From Pseudobutyrivibrio xylanivorans (GTDB lineage Bacteria; Bacillota; Clostridia; Lachnospirales; Lachnospiraceae), in assembly GCF_008935055.1 (NCBI RefSeq), contig NZ_CP043028.1:385501-449500 (forward strand): a DNA stretch of 64,000 nucleotides, read 5' to 3'. Under the pieces are notes generated by a model. The model saw only the letters and a program-made list of their open reading frames with translations, ran no database searches and was not told where the DNA came from. Below are positions 53,555 to 63,576 of this stretch, one piece after another (positions within the stretch are counted from its first letter, which is position 1; every line of letters starts with the position of its first letter). A program made the translations under genes and the position numbers.

Positions 53555-54028
53555 TTACTTTAGAAGACTCTTTAGATATGCAGCTGCTTCACGTTCTGCC
53601 TGCCTTCTTCTTGCCTCTTCCTCTTCAATCTGACGCTGTCTGGCCTGGTCCAAGGCCGTAGCTTCATTGCTTTTGGTTGTCTCCCAACTAGTCTTTTGGT
53701 TCGCCACATAATCGCGTCTGGATTTAGCTAATTCAAATTCCTGTTCCATCTTACTGTAGAAGGAATACTTATGAGATTTCCATTGGCACACCTTACCATT
53801 GTAGAAATGAAGCCAATGTCCTTGTGTTCCTGCATTGTTACTTTGAAGAGTCACAGATACATTCTTGAAATCGGCATCCACAATTTCCTTGTTGCTCTCA
53901 TAATTTGCTATGTGTTTGTCCAGGTTGTTGAGCAGCTTAGTGAACTTATCAACCATATCGTCTGCATGGTCATAGCCCGACGTGTCTAATCCATGACATC
54001 CCCATCTCCAGTATGAATAAATACTCAT
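53555..54028 (-). CDS. Coiled-coil T7SS-associated protein
   Basis: A 157-residue protein. An N-terminal Trp-rich patch (SIYSYWRWGCHGLDTSGYDH), a central helix and a long charged C-terminal coil (RQRQIEEEEARRRQAEREAA) are visible. The gene lies between essC and the WXG-like gene with a clear AGGAG site. No family was recognised; it may be a secreted partner or chaperone. Confidence 0.72.
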   Translation of the reverse strand: MSIYSYWRWGCHGLDTSGYDHADDMVDKFTKLLNNLDKHIANYESNKEIVDADFKNVSVTLQSNNAGTQGHWLHFYNGKVCQWKSHKYSFYSKMEQEFELAKSRRDYVANQKTSWETTKSNEATALDQARQRQIEEEEARRRQAEREAAAYLKSLLK

Positions 54029-54045
54029 TTCATTTCTCCTATTAA

Positions 54046-57000
54046 TTACTCATTCCATAACGGTGTCTTCAACTTAACAATTGCATTATCCTTGAGATAA
54101 TATCCGTCACCAGCCTCAATCTTCTTCTTGAATGCACGAGCTGCTGTAAGTGGAATCTCAGTAACCTTGCAGTTTGGCAAATCATCAAAGAACATAAAGT
54201 GCTTCTGCTCCTTGATTCTCTTGAGAATCTCAGGCGCTGCGTAAGGGATGGTCTCGTTGCCAAATCCACCCACAAGAACTGCTGCACCCATGCTCTTGTA
54301 CTTGGTGATAATGTTCTTGTATGAAGCAACAGCAGTTGCATTTCCAGAAATTGCCTCTATTGCATCCTGACTGTTAATAACGATGAGAATAAGCTTGCTG
54401 TCTGTAAGGACTGTCTCATCACCCATTGCAAGTGCATCGTAGCGAGCCTGAAGCTTCTGCTCTACCTCACCCATAAGGGCAACTGCTGCATCGCTTGTCA
54501 TAGCATAAGATGCTACATTTACTGCATCCTTAAGGTCTGCAAGACGCTTATCGATACCATCGATGATATGAACCTCTGTCATCTCTGGGTACTGCTTATC
54601 AAGCATCTTAACCACATAGTTGATGAAGTTGTGGCGACCTCTGCCTTCCTTTCCTGTGATACCAAGTGCTCCAATATTTCCAAAGTCCACGATGAATGGA
54701 TCTACGTTTGCATAGTTCAAGCCCACAACTAGCTCGAATCTTCTCTTAAGGAATCTGCTGTACATTGCAGAAACCTGATTTGCAGGAAGTACTGCTGGAA
54801 TAACAGGAATTGGGCGAGCCATCTGGTCTGGACACTGAGCATTTCTTTCCTCGATGAACTGACGAATAGCCTGAACACGCTCGATTTCCTTCTGTCCCTG
54901 GAACGCAAGATAAGTCTGGCAATCCAGATGCTTTTTATTAACATCAATAATTGCTCTACCACTGATATCCTCGATACGCTCGCGGCAGTGCTCGAACAAT
55001 GATGAATATTCATTTGTATCATTACAGAATAATGCTACTCTGCATGAGAAATTGCTGAAGTATTTGTAGCCCATACCTGCTGTCTGTGCATTTGCAAGTA
55101 CAACAGTCACACCAACTGTAAGACCTTCACGGCAAAGCACAAGAAGGTCATCATTCTCTGTGAAGTATGTTTCCTTGAGGGCTGTGTAGTTGTCCACCAT
55201 CAACACAATCTGTGGAAGGTCTGTCTTTCCTGCTTCACGATAAGCGGCAAAAGAACTCACACCAACTGCAAGGAGCTTTTCCTTACGCATCTCAATCTCT
55301 GAGTAAAGGAGCTTGAACAGATTCTTAAGCTTCTCATCCTCAGAAGATGTAACAACTCCACCAACATGGTTCAAGCCTTCGAAATTCTTGAGTACCATGG
55401 AAGCAAAATCAAGGATATAGATATTTACCTCATCTGGAGTGTATTTTGTAGTAATGCTTCGGATAATAGTCTGAAGAAGATTTGTCTTTCCAGACTGTGA
55501 AGATCCGATAACAATAACATTCTCTCTTGTAAGATTAATTGTATGTGCGCCCTGGTACTGGCTGTCTGGGTCATCGTAAATACCCATATCAGCAATAATA
55601 TCTGTACCCTGGGTACCAAGCTGCTCTGTAGCTGGGAAGTCGATAACTTCTGCAAGAGGTGGAAGACAAATGTCCTGAAGCTTGGCAATGCTATGCTCCT
55701 GACAGTATTCATTTATGCGGTCAACGATAGCCTCAAGCTGATTCTGACCACCCTTGCTCTTCTCTGCCTTCTGCTTGTAGAGTGTAGTTCTCTTTCCAGA
55801 AAGGTCCACACCGTTAATCTCAAACTTCTTGCTGTTTTCAGTGCTGCTGACAACAGCTGGGTCGCCACTATATGCCGACTGGAAGAGCTCGAAAATTTCG
55901 TTGTTACCAACCTGAAGGTAAGCACGACCTGGCTCTCTGATTTCTGCTGCAAGAGGTGACTTGAGGACTTCGTTACTGTCCTGCTTGTCCTGAACCTTAA
56001 GACAGAGTTTGAACTTAGAGTTCGACCAAATCTGATCGTTAACAACGCCCGCTGGCTTCTGTGTTGCAAGAATCAGGTGAACACCAAGGCTTCGACCGAT
56101 ACGCGCAGCACTAATAAGCTCCTTCATGAATTCAGGCTGCTCGCTCTTTAACTCCGCAAACTCATCTACGATAAGGATAAGGTGTGGAAGTGGAGTTTCT
56201 GTCTCTCCTTTCTTGAAAAGGCTGATATAATCATCAATTTTGTTTACGTTATGTTCAGCAAAGAGAGCCTGTCGTCTTAAAAGCTCTGCCTTGATTGAAC
56301 GAAGTGAACGGTCAATCTGCTTACCATCGATGTTTGTGATGGTACCGTTCAAATGTGGAAGATCCTTAAACTGGTTTGCCATTCCACCACCCTTAAAGTC
56401 GATGATGATGAAGCCAACCTCGTAAGGATGGAAAAGTGTTGCAAGTGAAAGGATGTAGGTCTGAATAATCTCCGACTTACCTGAACCTGTAGTACCTGCT
56501 ACAAGACCGTGAGGTCCATGGAACTTCTCATGAATATCAAGATAAACAATCTCACCATTGCTTCTAACACCTAAAGGTGCTGCCATACTCTTGTAAATCT
56601 GAGAGTTGTTCCATCTCTCATCAAGCTTTAAATCATAAGCATTCATGATACCAAGAAGCTGATAGAGAGAAATGTGCTTTGTAAGTGTTCCCTCCAAGCT
56701 CATCTCATCAATGTATACACAGCCAAGACGAAGTGCAAGTCGCTGCACATCCTCACGGCTAATATGTGGATAGTTGAAAGTCTGGATATTCTTGCCATCC
56801 TTTGCATCCTGGATATAACCCTTGTAGCTGCCGCTCTCAAGGAATACAAGCTGCGAGCAGTATCTGTTAAGAAGCTCTGCCTGCTCCTCCCAGAAAAGGA
56901 ATACAAAACCAAGCTTTGCAGCCTTCTCCACATAATCCATTACAGGGTGTCTGCGGATTCGCTCAGAACGATAGATGAACACAACAAAGGTAGGAAGATT

Positions 57001-58590
57001 TTCAATCTGGTCTGCCTTCATCTGGTCACGAGCAGAAAGCTCGTTGTATAAAAATTCAAGAGCGCGCTTTGAACTCTCGTCATCATACATAAAGTAGCGC
57101 ATTCCACCATTGTCTGCTGACATGTTCTTGAACCATCTTGCCCATGCAAAATCTGGAACATCGTTCTCTCCAATGATGAGGAACATCTTTACTTCTTTAT
57201 AGAAGTATTCTCCAGCGATAGTCACCATCATATTCTTCATAAGCTGATAAAGCTTTGTTCTCTCAGCCACGAAGCCCACAGCATTTGCCTCACGTAAATG
57301 AAGGCTGATTGGCATACCATCGATGTACTTATATTTATTTGCAATCTGTTCAGGAATATCCATCATGGCATCCTCAACATCAATATATTCCTGCTCCTTA
57401 AATTCAACAGGCTCCTTTGATTCCACGAGACCTGTTCCAATCCAAACATCAAGGAAATCCTCCTGCTCCTTGCCGTGTGAGAAAAGATTTCCGTCGAACT
57501 GCTGAATAGAATTCATAGTATCCTCAACGGAACGGTTCATGCGAAGCATGATTGTCTTTTCATCGTTTCTAGCCTTGATGATTTCATTTTCCTTGCGGCC
57601 AATGTAATCATTGTAGTAGTTAATTCTTTCCTCTTCCTTCTCCTTGCGCTTTTTCTTGTCCTGGAAGTAGTTGATTACTGCTGTAATACCACTGATGATA
57701 CCTGTTGCCACAAACATAAGCATCATGGCAATATTGCTGCCCATAAGAAGTCCTCGAACTCCAATCATAACGCAGAGCATCATAATTGTTGGAAGAAGAA
57801 TCATGAAAAGGTTCTTCTGATCATCCTTCTGCTTTGCCTTAGGTGGCAAAATGTCAATTTTATCCTCAGACACAATATAGTTCTGTCTTACACTACGAAT
57901 GTATTGTGGATAGTGGAAATGAATATTGTTGGCTTCGATTAGCTGGTTACCAAGGTTTGTTGCGATACCAGTCTTATCAGATGTATAAAGAAGATTATTA
58001 TCAAGATAGAAGCTGTACCCATATACCCCCAGGAAATCCTTATCCTTTAAAAGCTCACTTGAATCCTTGTGAAGAATTCCATTGATGGATGCGCCATACT
58101 CAAGATGTGTATCATCAACTGAAAAGCCCCCATTAGTTCTGTTAAGGACCACATAGCCGTCTCTCAATTCTCTATCAAAGAATCTGATGGTACAGTCCTT
58201 GCTGCCACCAATGGAGACAGTATTCTGCCCTGCAAGATTGATTACTAAATTATAGTTGTCTGGTACTGTATCAAAATCAACTGTGCACTCCAAATTAAGA
58301 AGCTCCTTGCCATCCTCTGTAAAAGCTGCATGACAAAGGCTTCCGATTCGAAGGACAGCAGTTGGTCCTGCCAAACCATCCTCCTCAGAAAATGTAATAT
58401 CGCACTTTGAAGAAAGCTCAAGGGTGCCTGCATTATTCTTCAATTCAAACACAAAGTCCCTGTCAAAATCCTCCTTCAGAAGGTGAACCTGACAGTTTCT
58501 CTCTGTACCAATTAGTAGCCCCTTAAAGTCGTCCTCTACGACTATTTCCTTATAAATTTTGCTATTGTATATAGTAATCTTGTATTTCAT
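54046..58590 (-). CDS. essC: Type VII secretion ATPase EssC (FtsK/SpoIIIE family)
   Basis: A 1514-residue motor of Firmicutes T7SS. The N-terminal ~230 residues are two FHA-like beta-sandwiches (GLLIGTERNCQVHL, TVSIGGSKDCTIRFFDREL). Two transmembrane helices follow (about 270-310). Three FtsK-like ATPase domains come next: D1 with Walker A GTTGSGKSEI (about 698) and Walker B LILIVDEFAE; D2 with GSSQSGKTN (about 1030) and IVLMVDNYTA; D3 with a degenerate GKEGRGRHN (about 1315) lacking the Lys-Ser/Thr pair. It binds and exports WXG100-type substrates. It is the core of the locus. Confidence 0.96.
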   Translation of the reverse strand: MKYKITIYNSKIYKEIVVEDDFKGLLIGTERNCQVHLLKEDFDRDFVFELKNNAGTLELSSKCDITFSEEDGLAGPTAVLRIGSLCHAAFTEDGKELLNLECTVDFDTVPDNYNLVINLAGQNTVSIGGSKDCTIRFFDRELRDGYVVLNRTNGGFSVDDTHLEYGASINGILHKDSSELLKDKDFLGVYGYSFYLDNNLLYTSDKTGIATNLGNQLIEANNIHFHYPQYIRSVRQNYIVSEDKIDILPPKAKQKDDQKNLFMILLPTIMMLCVMIGVRGLLMGSNIAMMLMFVATGIISGITAVINYFQDKKKRKEKEEERINYYNDYIGRKENEIIKARNDEKTIMLRMNRSVEDTMNSIQQFDGNLFSHGKEQEDFLDVWIGTGLVESKEPVEFKEQEYIDVEDAMMDIPEQIANKYKYIDGMPISLHLREANAVGFVAERTKLYQLMKNMMVTIAGEYFYKEVKMFLIIGENDVPDFAWARWFKNMSADNGGMRYFMYDDESSKRALEFLYNELSARDQMKADQIENLPTFVVFIYRSERIRRHPVMDYVEKAAKLGFVFLFWEEQAELLNRYCSQLVFLESGSYKGYIQDAKDGKNIQTFNYPHISREDVQRLALRLGCVYIDEMSLEGTLTKHISLYQLLGIMNAYDLKLDERWNNSQIYKSMAAPLGVRSNGEIVYLDIHEKFHGPHGLVAGTTGSGKSEIIQTYILSLATLFHPYEVGFIIIDFKGGGMANQFKDLPHLNGTITNIDGKQIDRSLRSIKAELLRRQALFAEHNVNKIDDYISLFKKGETETPLPHLILIVDEFAELKSEQPEFMKELISAARIGRSLGVHLILATQKPAGVVNDQIWSNSKFKLCLKVQDKQDSNEVLKSPLAAEIREPGRAYLQVGNNEIFELFQSAYSGDPAVVSSTENSKKFEINGVDLSGKRTTLYKQKAEKSKGGQNQLEAIVDRINEYCQEHSIAKLQDICLPPLAEVIDFPATEQLGTQGTDIIADMGIYDDPDSQYQGAHTINLTRENVIVIGSSQSGKTNLLQTIIRSITTKYTPDEVNIYILDFASMVLKNFEGLNHVGGVVTSSEDEKLKNLFKLLYSEIEMRKEKLLAVGVSSFAAYREAGKTDLPQIVLMVDNYTALKETYFTENDDLLVLCREGLTVGVTVVLANAQTAGMGYKYFSNFSCRVALFCNDTNEYSSLFEHCRERIEDISGRAIIDVNKKHLDCQTYLAFQGQKEIERVQAIRQFIEERNAQCPDQMARPIPVIPAVLPANQVSAMYSRFLKRRFELVVGLNYANVDPFIVDFGNIGALGITGKEGRGRHNFINYVVKMLDKQYPEMTEVHIIDGIDKRLADLKDAVNVASYAMTSDAAVALMGEVEQKLQARYDALAMGDETVLTDSKLILIVINSQDAIEAISGNATAVASYKNIITKYKSMGAAVLVGGFGNETIPYAAPEILKRIKEQKHFMFFDDLPNCKVTEIPLTAARAFKKKIEAGDGYYLKDNAIVKLKTPLWNE

Positions 58591-58607
58591 TTCGAACCCT
58601 ACTTTAA

Positions 58608-58859
58608 TTATTTTTCATAAAAAATTACTGAACCATCACGCAATCCCAAGCTGGTCAAATCAGCCTCACCCCTAATGAGCGCTATTGGATTTTCAGCTCT
58701 AAGGAAGCATTCCTTTGGATCATCCATATTGATATCCAGCTTGAAGCTGTTCTTCAAGCCGTATATTAATTCATTGGCTGTCAAATCTGCCGGAACCTCA
58801 ATATCGTATTCCTGATTCAGCTTTACATTTCTAAATCTGATAATTAGCTTATTATCCAT
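58608..58859 (-). CDS. YukD/EsaB-like ubiquitin-fold protein
   Basis: An 83-residue small cytoplasmic protein of the ubiquitin-like YukD family that accompanies type VII secretion ATPases. It begins MDNKLIIRFRNVKLNQEYDI and has the beta-grasp pattern through TANELIYGLKNSF and ENPIALI to DGSVIFYEK. It ends with Tyr-Glu-Lys, not a ubiquitin GG tail. It lies between the FHA pseudoprotease gene and essC. Confidence 0.88.
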   Translation of the reverse strand: MDNKLIIRFRNVKLNQEYDIEVPADLTANELIYGLKNSFKLDINMDDPKECFLRAENPIALIRGEADLTSLGLRDGSVIFYEK

Positions 58860-58872
58860 CTTGAACCTCGAA

Positions 58873-60447
58873 TTACTTTCTAAAAATAAAATCCTCGTTT
58901 GAAAGAGTTATAACGTCTCCGTCCCTAAGCTCCTGACGCTGACCTGCCACAAGCATTACTCCGTTAAGGAAGGTGCCATTCTTTGAGTTGTTGTCCTCAA
59001 CGTAAACAGTATTTCCAATGATGCGAATGATTGCATGCTGTCTGCTTATGGTATTGTTATCACGAATGCAGTAATCGCAGTGAAGGTCGTCCTTGCCCAT
59101 GTTGAAGGCTGCCTTTGTAATAGCGATGTTTTCGCCGTTCTTCTTACGTTCAAGGCTTCCCACATTAAGCTGCTGTGAGGGTGCTGCCATGTTAGTGCCT
59201 GCCATTGTGTTTATTGTGGCACTTCCTGCTCCAAGAACTGTTGTATCTGAAGATACCTCTCCACCAAAATCAGCTGGTGCTGATGGTTGGAACTGATATC
59301 TCTGTGGCTCATTTGCGATTTTAATCTCTTCCACATTGTTGTTTTTCTTCTTGCTCATAAGCACGATTACAAAAATAAGTGCTACGATTGCAAGAATTAA
59401 AACTACTGCTAAAACAATGATTACTGGAAGAACCCACTTTGGCATAGCAGGCTGACTATTCTTTGCACTTTCCTCGAGTGCTTTAAGCTTTGCTGCCTCT
59501 TCCTGCTCCTTTGCTTTCTTCTCGGCATCTGCCACTGCCTGTGCCTTGTCCTCAAAAGTAACTCCATCAAAGGCAACTCCCATTCCTGAAAGAACCTTTA
59601 CGATAGTGTTTGAGCTGACTGCATAATAGTAGTTGCCATCAAGCTTCTGTGAGTTCATACCGATAACCTCACCCTCACCTGTGATGAGAGGTCCACCCAC
59701 ATTGTTTGCAGAGATTTCTGCCTTATGCTCAACCCACTGGCTGTCGCCATTTGAAATTACATTGCTAATCTGTCCTGAAATTTTGTTGACTCTGTCGTTT
59801 GAATAATATGCCTCGTTCACCTCGTGCTCGATTACATCAGGAAAGCCCAAAGCATAGGCTGTATCAATGCTGTTGTACTGATTCTTGTCATTCTCTGATG
59901 AATAAAGGAAGGTCATAGGTGTTCTGTTGTAAAGCACCTGTGAAAGTTTGAACACGGCAAGGTCCAAATCCGAACTGCTATTTAAAAGAGAAGCTGACGC
60001 TGTAATATCATTTTCAATTACAACCTCGTAGCTAAGAGATGCTCTGTCAAGATTATCTGCCCCCACACCTACTGAACTTAAAAACGCATTCTTCTCCTCG
60101 TCAGTTGGAAACATTCGAGAAAGACTTGTAAGAACAAATTCCTCCTTCTCGGCATTTCCAATAAGAATTCCTGTAGAACCCCTGAAAATATGGCTGTTGT
60201 TGTCCCCATCTACGTATACACAGTTAATCTGAACAACACCATTTTTAGCTGCTGCAATAGCATCCCCTGCTGGCTCCTCAGCCTCATCTTCAACCCCCTC
60301 TACAGAATCCTCCTGAAGCTCTGTTGCTTCCGTAGATTCTGTAGTGATTTCTGCGGTAGCCTCTGCTGCCTTAGATACAACTGGATTAAATAATGAGCCA
60401 AGTGTAATTATGCCCGTTAAAGTCAGTATTAAAAATCTCTTCGCCAT
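58873..60447 (-). CDS. Degenerate trypsin-like domain, TM helix and FHA domain protein
   Basis: A 524-residue protein. A signal peptide (to about residue 28) and an acidic linker precede an extracellular chymotrypsin-fold domain (about 65-295). A TM helix (337-364) and a cytoplasmic FHA domain (about 440-524; GKDDLHCDYCI, SRQH 468-471, NNSKNGTFLNG 486-496) follow. The catalytic His position reads VLTSLSRMF (105-113), and the serine position is NNVGGPL with Val250 in place of Ser, so the protease is likely inactive and may sense a ligand. Between TM and FHA is DTTVL (401-405), the motif repeated in the next protein upstream. It probably links kinase signalling to secretion. Confidence 0.88.
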   Translation of the reverse strand: MAKRFLILTLTGIITLGSLFNPVVSKAAEATAEITTESTEATELQEDSVEGVEDEAEEPAGDAIAAAKNGVVQINCVYVDGDNNSHIFRGSTGILIGNAEKEEFVLTSLSRMFPTDEEKNAFLSSVGVGADNLDRASLSYEVVIENDITASASLLNSSSDLDLAVFKLSQVLYNRTPMTFLYSSENDKNQYNSIDTAYALGFPDVIEHEVNEAYYSNDRVNKISGQISNVISNGDSQWVEHKAEISANNVGGPLITGEGEVIGMNSQKLDGNYYYAVSSNTIVKVLSGMGVAFDGVTFEDKAQAVADAEKKAKEQEEAAKLKALEESAKNSQPAMPKWVLPVIIVLAVVLILAIVALIFVIVLMSKKKNNNVEEIKIANEPQRYQFQPSAPADFGGEVSSDTTVLGAGSATINTMAGTNMAAPSQQLNVGSLERKKNGENIAITKAAFNMGKDDLHCDYCIRDNNTISRQHAIIRIIGNTVYVEDNNSKNGTFLNGVMLVAGQRQELRDGDVITLSNEDFIFRK

Positions 60448-60448
60448 T

Positions 60449-61018
60449 TTATATCCCCTTTGTCTGATTACCTGTAATAATTATTTCTTCCTCGATTTCA
60501 AAATCGCTATCCCCAAGAACTGTCGTGGCATCACTGTCAAAGTTCAGTGCTGCGCCAAGGACTGTTGTTGCATCATTATCAATTTCAAAACCATCTGTGC
60601 TACTAAGCACTGTAGTTGCCTCTGGATCTAAAAGCTGTGTCTCATCTCCCTGATATGTTTGCTTACCAAACTGCTGAGCAGGCTGTAAAAGTGCTGTGCC
60701 ATCATCCTCCAAAAGCTGTGTTTCGTCATCCTCTGGCTTTCTATCCAATCGACCTGATGTATTCCAGGTCAAGGTTGCCTTGTTGTGACTCTGCTTTGAA
60801 TAAGAATTTCCCATCTGAGTCTCCTGCGAAATCTGTCTGATTTCCTTATCGACACCCATACCTGTGAGAACTCTAATAGCGTGTGGAACCTTTAAAACGA
60901 TGCACAGTACAATAGCTGTCACTGCAAAGAAAATCGCCAATATCAATAGTACCAATGCTAATGTTTCATAAAATGAAGTTTGCTCAGCAATACCTGCTGC
61001 ATTTGAATTTATACCCAT
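60449..61018 (-). CDS. Membrane protein with repeated DETQLL / ATTVL phospho-motifs
   Basis: A 189-residue protein: one TM helix (about 19-43) and a cytoplasmic, mostly disordered acidic tail. The tail repeats short Thr motifs: DETQLL at 98-103 and 125-130, GTALL at 107-111, and ATTVL at 134-138, 150-154 and 164-168. Acidic residues before the Thr and Leu/Val after it fit Ser/Thr kinase sites read by FHA domains. The adjacent kinase, phosphatase and FHA genes support a role as a multi-site phospho-scaffold. No homologous named family is recognised. Confidence 0.8.
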   Translation of the reverse strand: MGINSNAAGIAEQTSFYETLALVLLILAIFFAVTAIVLCIVLKVPHAIRVLTGMGVDKEIRQISQETQMGNSYSKQSHNKATLTWNTSGRLDRKPEDDETQLLEDDGTALLQPAQQFGKQTYQGDETQLLDPEATTVLSSTDGFEIDNDATTVLGAALNFDSDATTVLGDSDFEIEEEIIITGNQTKGI

Positions 61019-61053
61019 AACTTTCTACCTATAACTTCTATTTATTCTTACGG

Positions 61054-62736
61054 CTATTCTGCAAGCTTAATTGCCTGACGAGCCTTTTCAATATTTGTTG
61101 TAAGCTCCTGCTCAAGCTCCTTTACTCTATCTGAGCTTTCAGCATCTGTCCCCTTAATATCGCTCTTTACATGCTGCTCAATATTCAAAAGCTGAAGCTC
61201 CATGTCTGAGTATGTTACTCCACTCTTTGCAAAATTCTGGAAGTTTACACAAATCTGCGATGCCATCTCCTTGTAAATAACAAGAGCTGTGTTAGCATTA
61301 TCTTCCTTTGCGATGTCGCCGTTGCATACTGCTTTCAAATCGTTCCAGTACTCGTTATAGTCAACCTGGCTGTCTCCGGTCTTGTCCATGGAACCAAGAT
61401 TTACGTAGTACTCTGCGATAGCACCAAGACGCTTTGCTCTGGCGGTTCTGCTTTCATCCAGCTCACCTGAGGCTGCCTTGTTAAGCCAATAAGCTGCCTG
61501 CTGCTTGTTGCCTTCACCCTCGTAGTTGTAGAAGTATGCAAGACCAAGTCTGTATGCAAAAAGGCTATAACCTCCTGCATTCTGTGAAAGAAGCTGTTCA
61601 TAAGTAGCCTTTCCCTGAGTCCTGATAAGGATTTCTCTAATTTCAAGTGCCTCATCAGCAGTGAAATTGTCATCCGAAAGATAAATCTTATCAATCAAAT
61701 CCACGTATGCATCAGGCTTGGATGGGTCAACAGTTATTGTGTTGATATAGGTTGTCTTCATGTCCTCTGTCGTCTCAACACGTGATGCCTCTTCAAGCAT
61801 AGACTCGTAGCTTTGGCTCTGGAAGCTCTTTGCATAGCTGTGTGAAGCAAATGCTCCTACAAAACATCCAATAGATAAAACCATTGCTGCTGAGAATGCA
61901 ATGAGCTTGCTCTTCTCCTTATTTCTATAGCTCTGATCCAGCTCATAGTAGTGCTCCAAATCATATAAAACCTGAGCGCAGTTCTGATATCTCTTTGCTG
62001 GGTCAAGCTGTGTACACTTTAAAATAATCTGCTCCAAACCCTTTGATAATGCACCGTTCCAATATCTGATTGGGTACATCTCGTAAGGTGGCTCGCTTGG
62101 ATTCTTGCCTGTGACAAGGTGATACATAGTAGAGCCAAGGCAATAGATATCTGTTCTGGCATCTGTCTGCCCGTGACCACCGAACTGCTCTGGTGCTGCG
62201 TAGCCTCTGGTACCAAGACAAGTAGTATCCTCAACATTCTCTTCCTTGTACTGACGGGCTGTACCAAAGTCGATAAGCACGATTGTACCATCTGGCTTAA
62301 GCATGATATTGCCTGGCTTTAAATCCCTGTAAATAATTGGTGGATTCTGCGAATGAAGATATCCAAGCACGTTACAAAGCTGCTTTGCCCATTCAATAAC
62401 AAACTCCTGGGACTGTGGACCGTATTCATTAACAGCCTTGCTGAGGGTATTTCCCTCCACATAGTCCATAACGATAAGCAGGGCATCATCATAGTCGATA
62501 ATATCAACAATACTTGGAAGGTTTGGATGAGAAAGATTCTTAAGCATCTCAATCTCATTTCTCAAGCTCTGCATTGTGATTTCAGAATTGGCCATGGAAT
62601 CCTTTCGAATTTCCTTTATAGCCCACTGCTTATTGGCACGCTCATTCATTGCCAAATAAACAACGCTCATTCCACCTTGACCGATTTTATTCAGTATTTT
62701 ATATTTACCGTCAATTACTGATCCAATTTCTAACAT
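61054..62736 (-). CDS. Transmembrane Ser/Thr protein kinase (PknB-like)
   Basis: A 560-residue kinase. The catalytic domain (about 10-265) has the Gly loop IGQGGMSVVY, Lys in WAIKEI, the catalytic loop YRDLKPGN (about 134; Tyr replaces the usual His of HRD), LIDFGTA (about 155) and the activation segment GTRGYAAPEQFGG. A TM helix (about 279-297) leads to an extracellular part (about 300-560) of helical TPR-like repeats, not PASTA domains, so the input is probably not muropeptide. It likely phosphorylates Thr motifs in the next protein and EssC-associated partners. A PP2C phosphatase gene lies 2 bp upstream. Confidence 0.93.
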   Translation of the reverse strand: MLEIGSVIDGKYKILNKIGQGGMSVVYLAMNERANKQWAIKEIRKDSMANSEITMQSLRNEIEMLKNLSHPNLPSIVDIIDYDDALLIVMDYVEGNTLSKAVNEYGPQSQEFVIEWAKQLCNVLGYLHSQNPPIIYRDLKPGNIMLKPDGTIVLIDFGTARQYKEENVEDTTCLGTRGYAAPEQFGGHGQTDARTDIYCLGSTMYHLVTGKNPSEPPYEMYPIRYWNGALSKGLEQIILKCTQLDPAKRYQNCAQVLYDLEHYYELDQSYRNKEKSKLIAFSAAMVLSIGCFVGAFASHSYAKSFQSQSYESMLEEASRVETTEDMKTTYINTITVDPSKPDAYVDLIDKIYLSDDNFTADEALEIREILIRTQGKATYEQLLSQNAGGYSLFAYRLGLAYFYNYEGEGNKQQAAYWLNKAASGELDESRTARAKRLGAIAEYYVNLGSMDKTGDSQVDYNEYWNDLKAVCNGDIAKEDNANTALVIYKEMASQICVNFQNFAKSGVTYSDMELQLLNIEQHVKSDIKGTDAESSDRVKELEQELTTNIEKARQAIKLAE

Positions 62737-62738
62737 CT

Positions 62739-63533
62739 TTAAACTCCAATCACTACCCCTGAAATATTATCCGTCTCTCCCCTACGCATAACTATTTCCG
62801 ACATTTTCTTAATACCATCTCGCTGGGCGGTGTATTTAATAATCTCATCTGATTTAAGTAATCTCCACAAACCATCCGAACAAAGAAGAATCCTGTTTTT
62901 GCGCTCCAACTTTCCTCTAAAGAAATCTGGATAAACATTTGCTGACGCTCCGATACACTGAAGCAGCACGCTCTTCTGTGAGCTTACTGCAGCCTCCTCC
63001 GGTGTCATCCTGCCTAAATCCATCTGTTGCTGCACATAGCTTTGATCATGGGTAATCTGCTCTAGACTTCGCTTGTCGATTTTATAAGCACGGGAATCGC
63101 CAACACTCATCACCAAATACTCATCTCCAATAACAAGAAGGGCTACTGCTGTAGTACCAAGCTTGATTCCATTTTCACTTCCGTACTGGCCCAAGCCCTG
63201 ATTAATCTGCTTGCAAATCTGCTCCCACTGGTTTTCAACACTTCTCCAGTAGCTATTGTAGGATGTGGAATTTCCAGACAAATCCTCTGTCTCATCACTT
63301 GGTGAATTTAAAAGCTGTGGAAAATCTGTCTGGAACCACTGGCCCATTCTGTTGATAAATGACGCACTAGCGATTTCTCCCTGTGATAAACCACCCATAC
63401 CGTCACATAAACAAGCGAAGCAAACACGACCTATCTTACTGCTTCGAGCCTGCTTCACTATAAGGGCGTCCTGATTAACTTTTTTCTTGTTTCCTATATC
63501 TGAATATGCATCAATAAAGTATTCGTTTGCCAT
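62739..63533 (-). CDS. PP2C-type Ser/Thr protein phosphatase
   Basis: A 264-residue soluble phosphatase of the PPM/PP2C family. Metal and catalytic motifs: AYSDIGNKKKVNQDAL, ACLCDGMGGLSQG, VMSVGDSRAYKI, LLCSDGLWRLL and RGETDNISGVVI. It reverses the phosphorylation made by the adjacent kinase. The gene is translated just before the kinase gene. The pair resembles PpkA/PppA-type control of other secretion systems. Confidence 0.94.
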   Translation of the reverse strand: MANEYFIDAYSDIGNKKKVNQDALIVKQARSSKIGRVCFACLCDGMGGLSQGEIASASFINRMGQWFQTDFPQLLNSPSDETEDLSGNSTSYNSYWRSVENQWEQICKQINQGLGQYGSENGIKLGTTAVALLVIGDEYLVMSVGDSRAYKIDKRSLEQITHDQSYVQQQMDLGRMTPEEAAVSSQKSVLLQCIGASANVYPDFFRGKLERKNRILLCSDGLWRLLKSDEIIKYTAQRDGIKKMSEIVMRRGETDNISGVVIGV

Positions 63534-63576
63534 TTAATATCTCTCTTTGCTTTTATTTTGATGACCTCATTTAAGG

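Noticed and set aside
61054..62736. EssB homologue
   Set aside because: The protein has complete kinase motifs, unlike the EssB pseudokinase, and its extracellular part is TPR-like.
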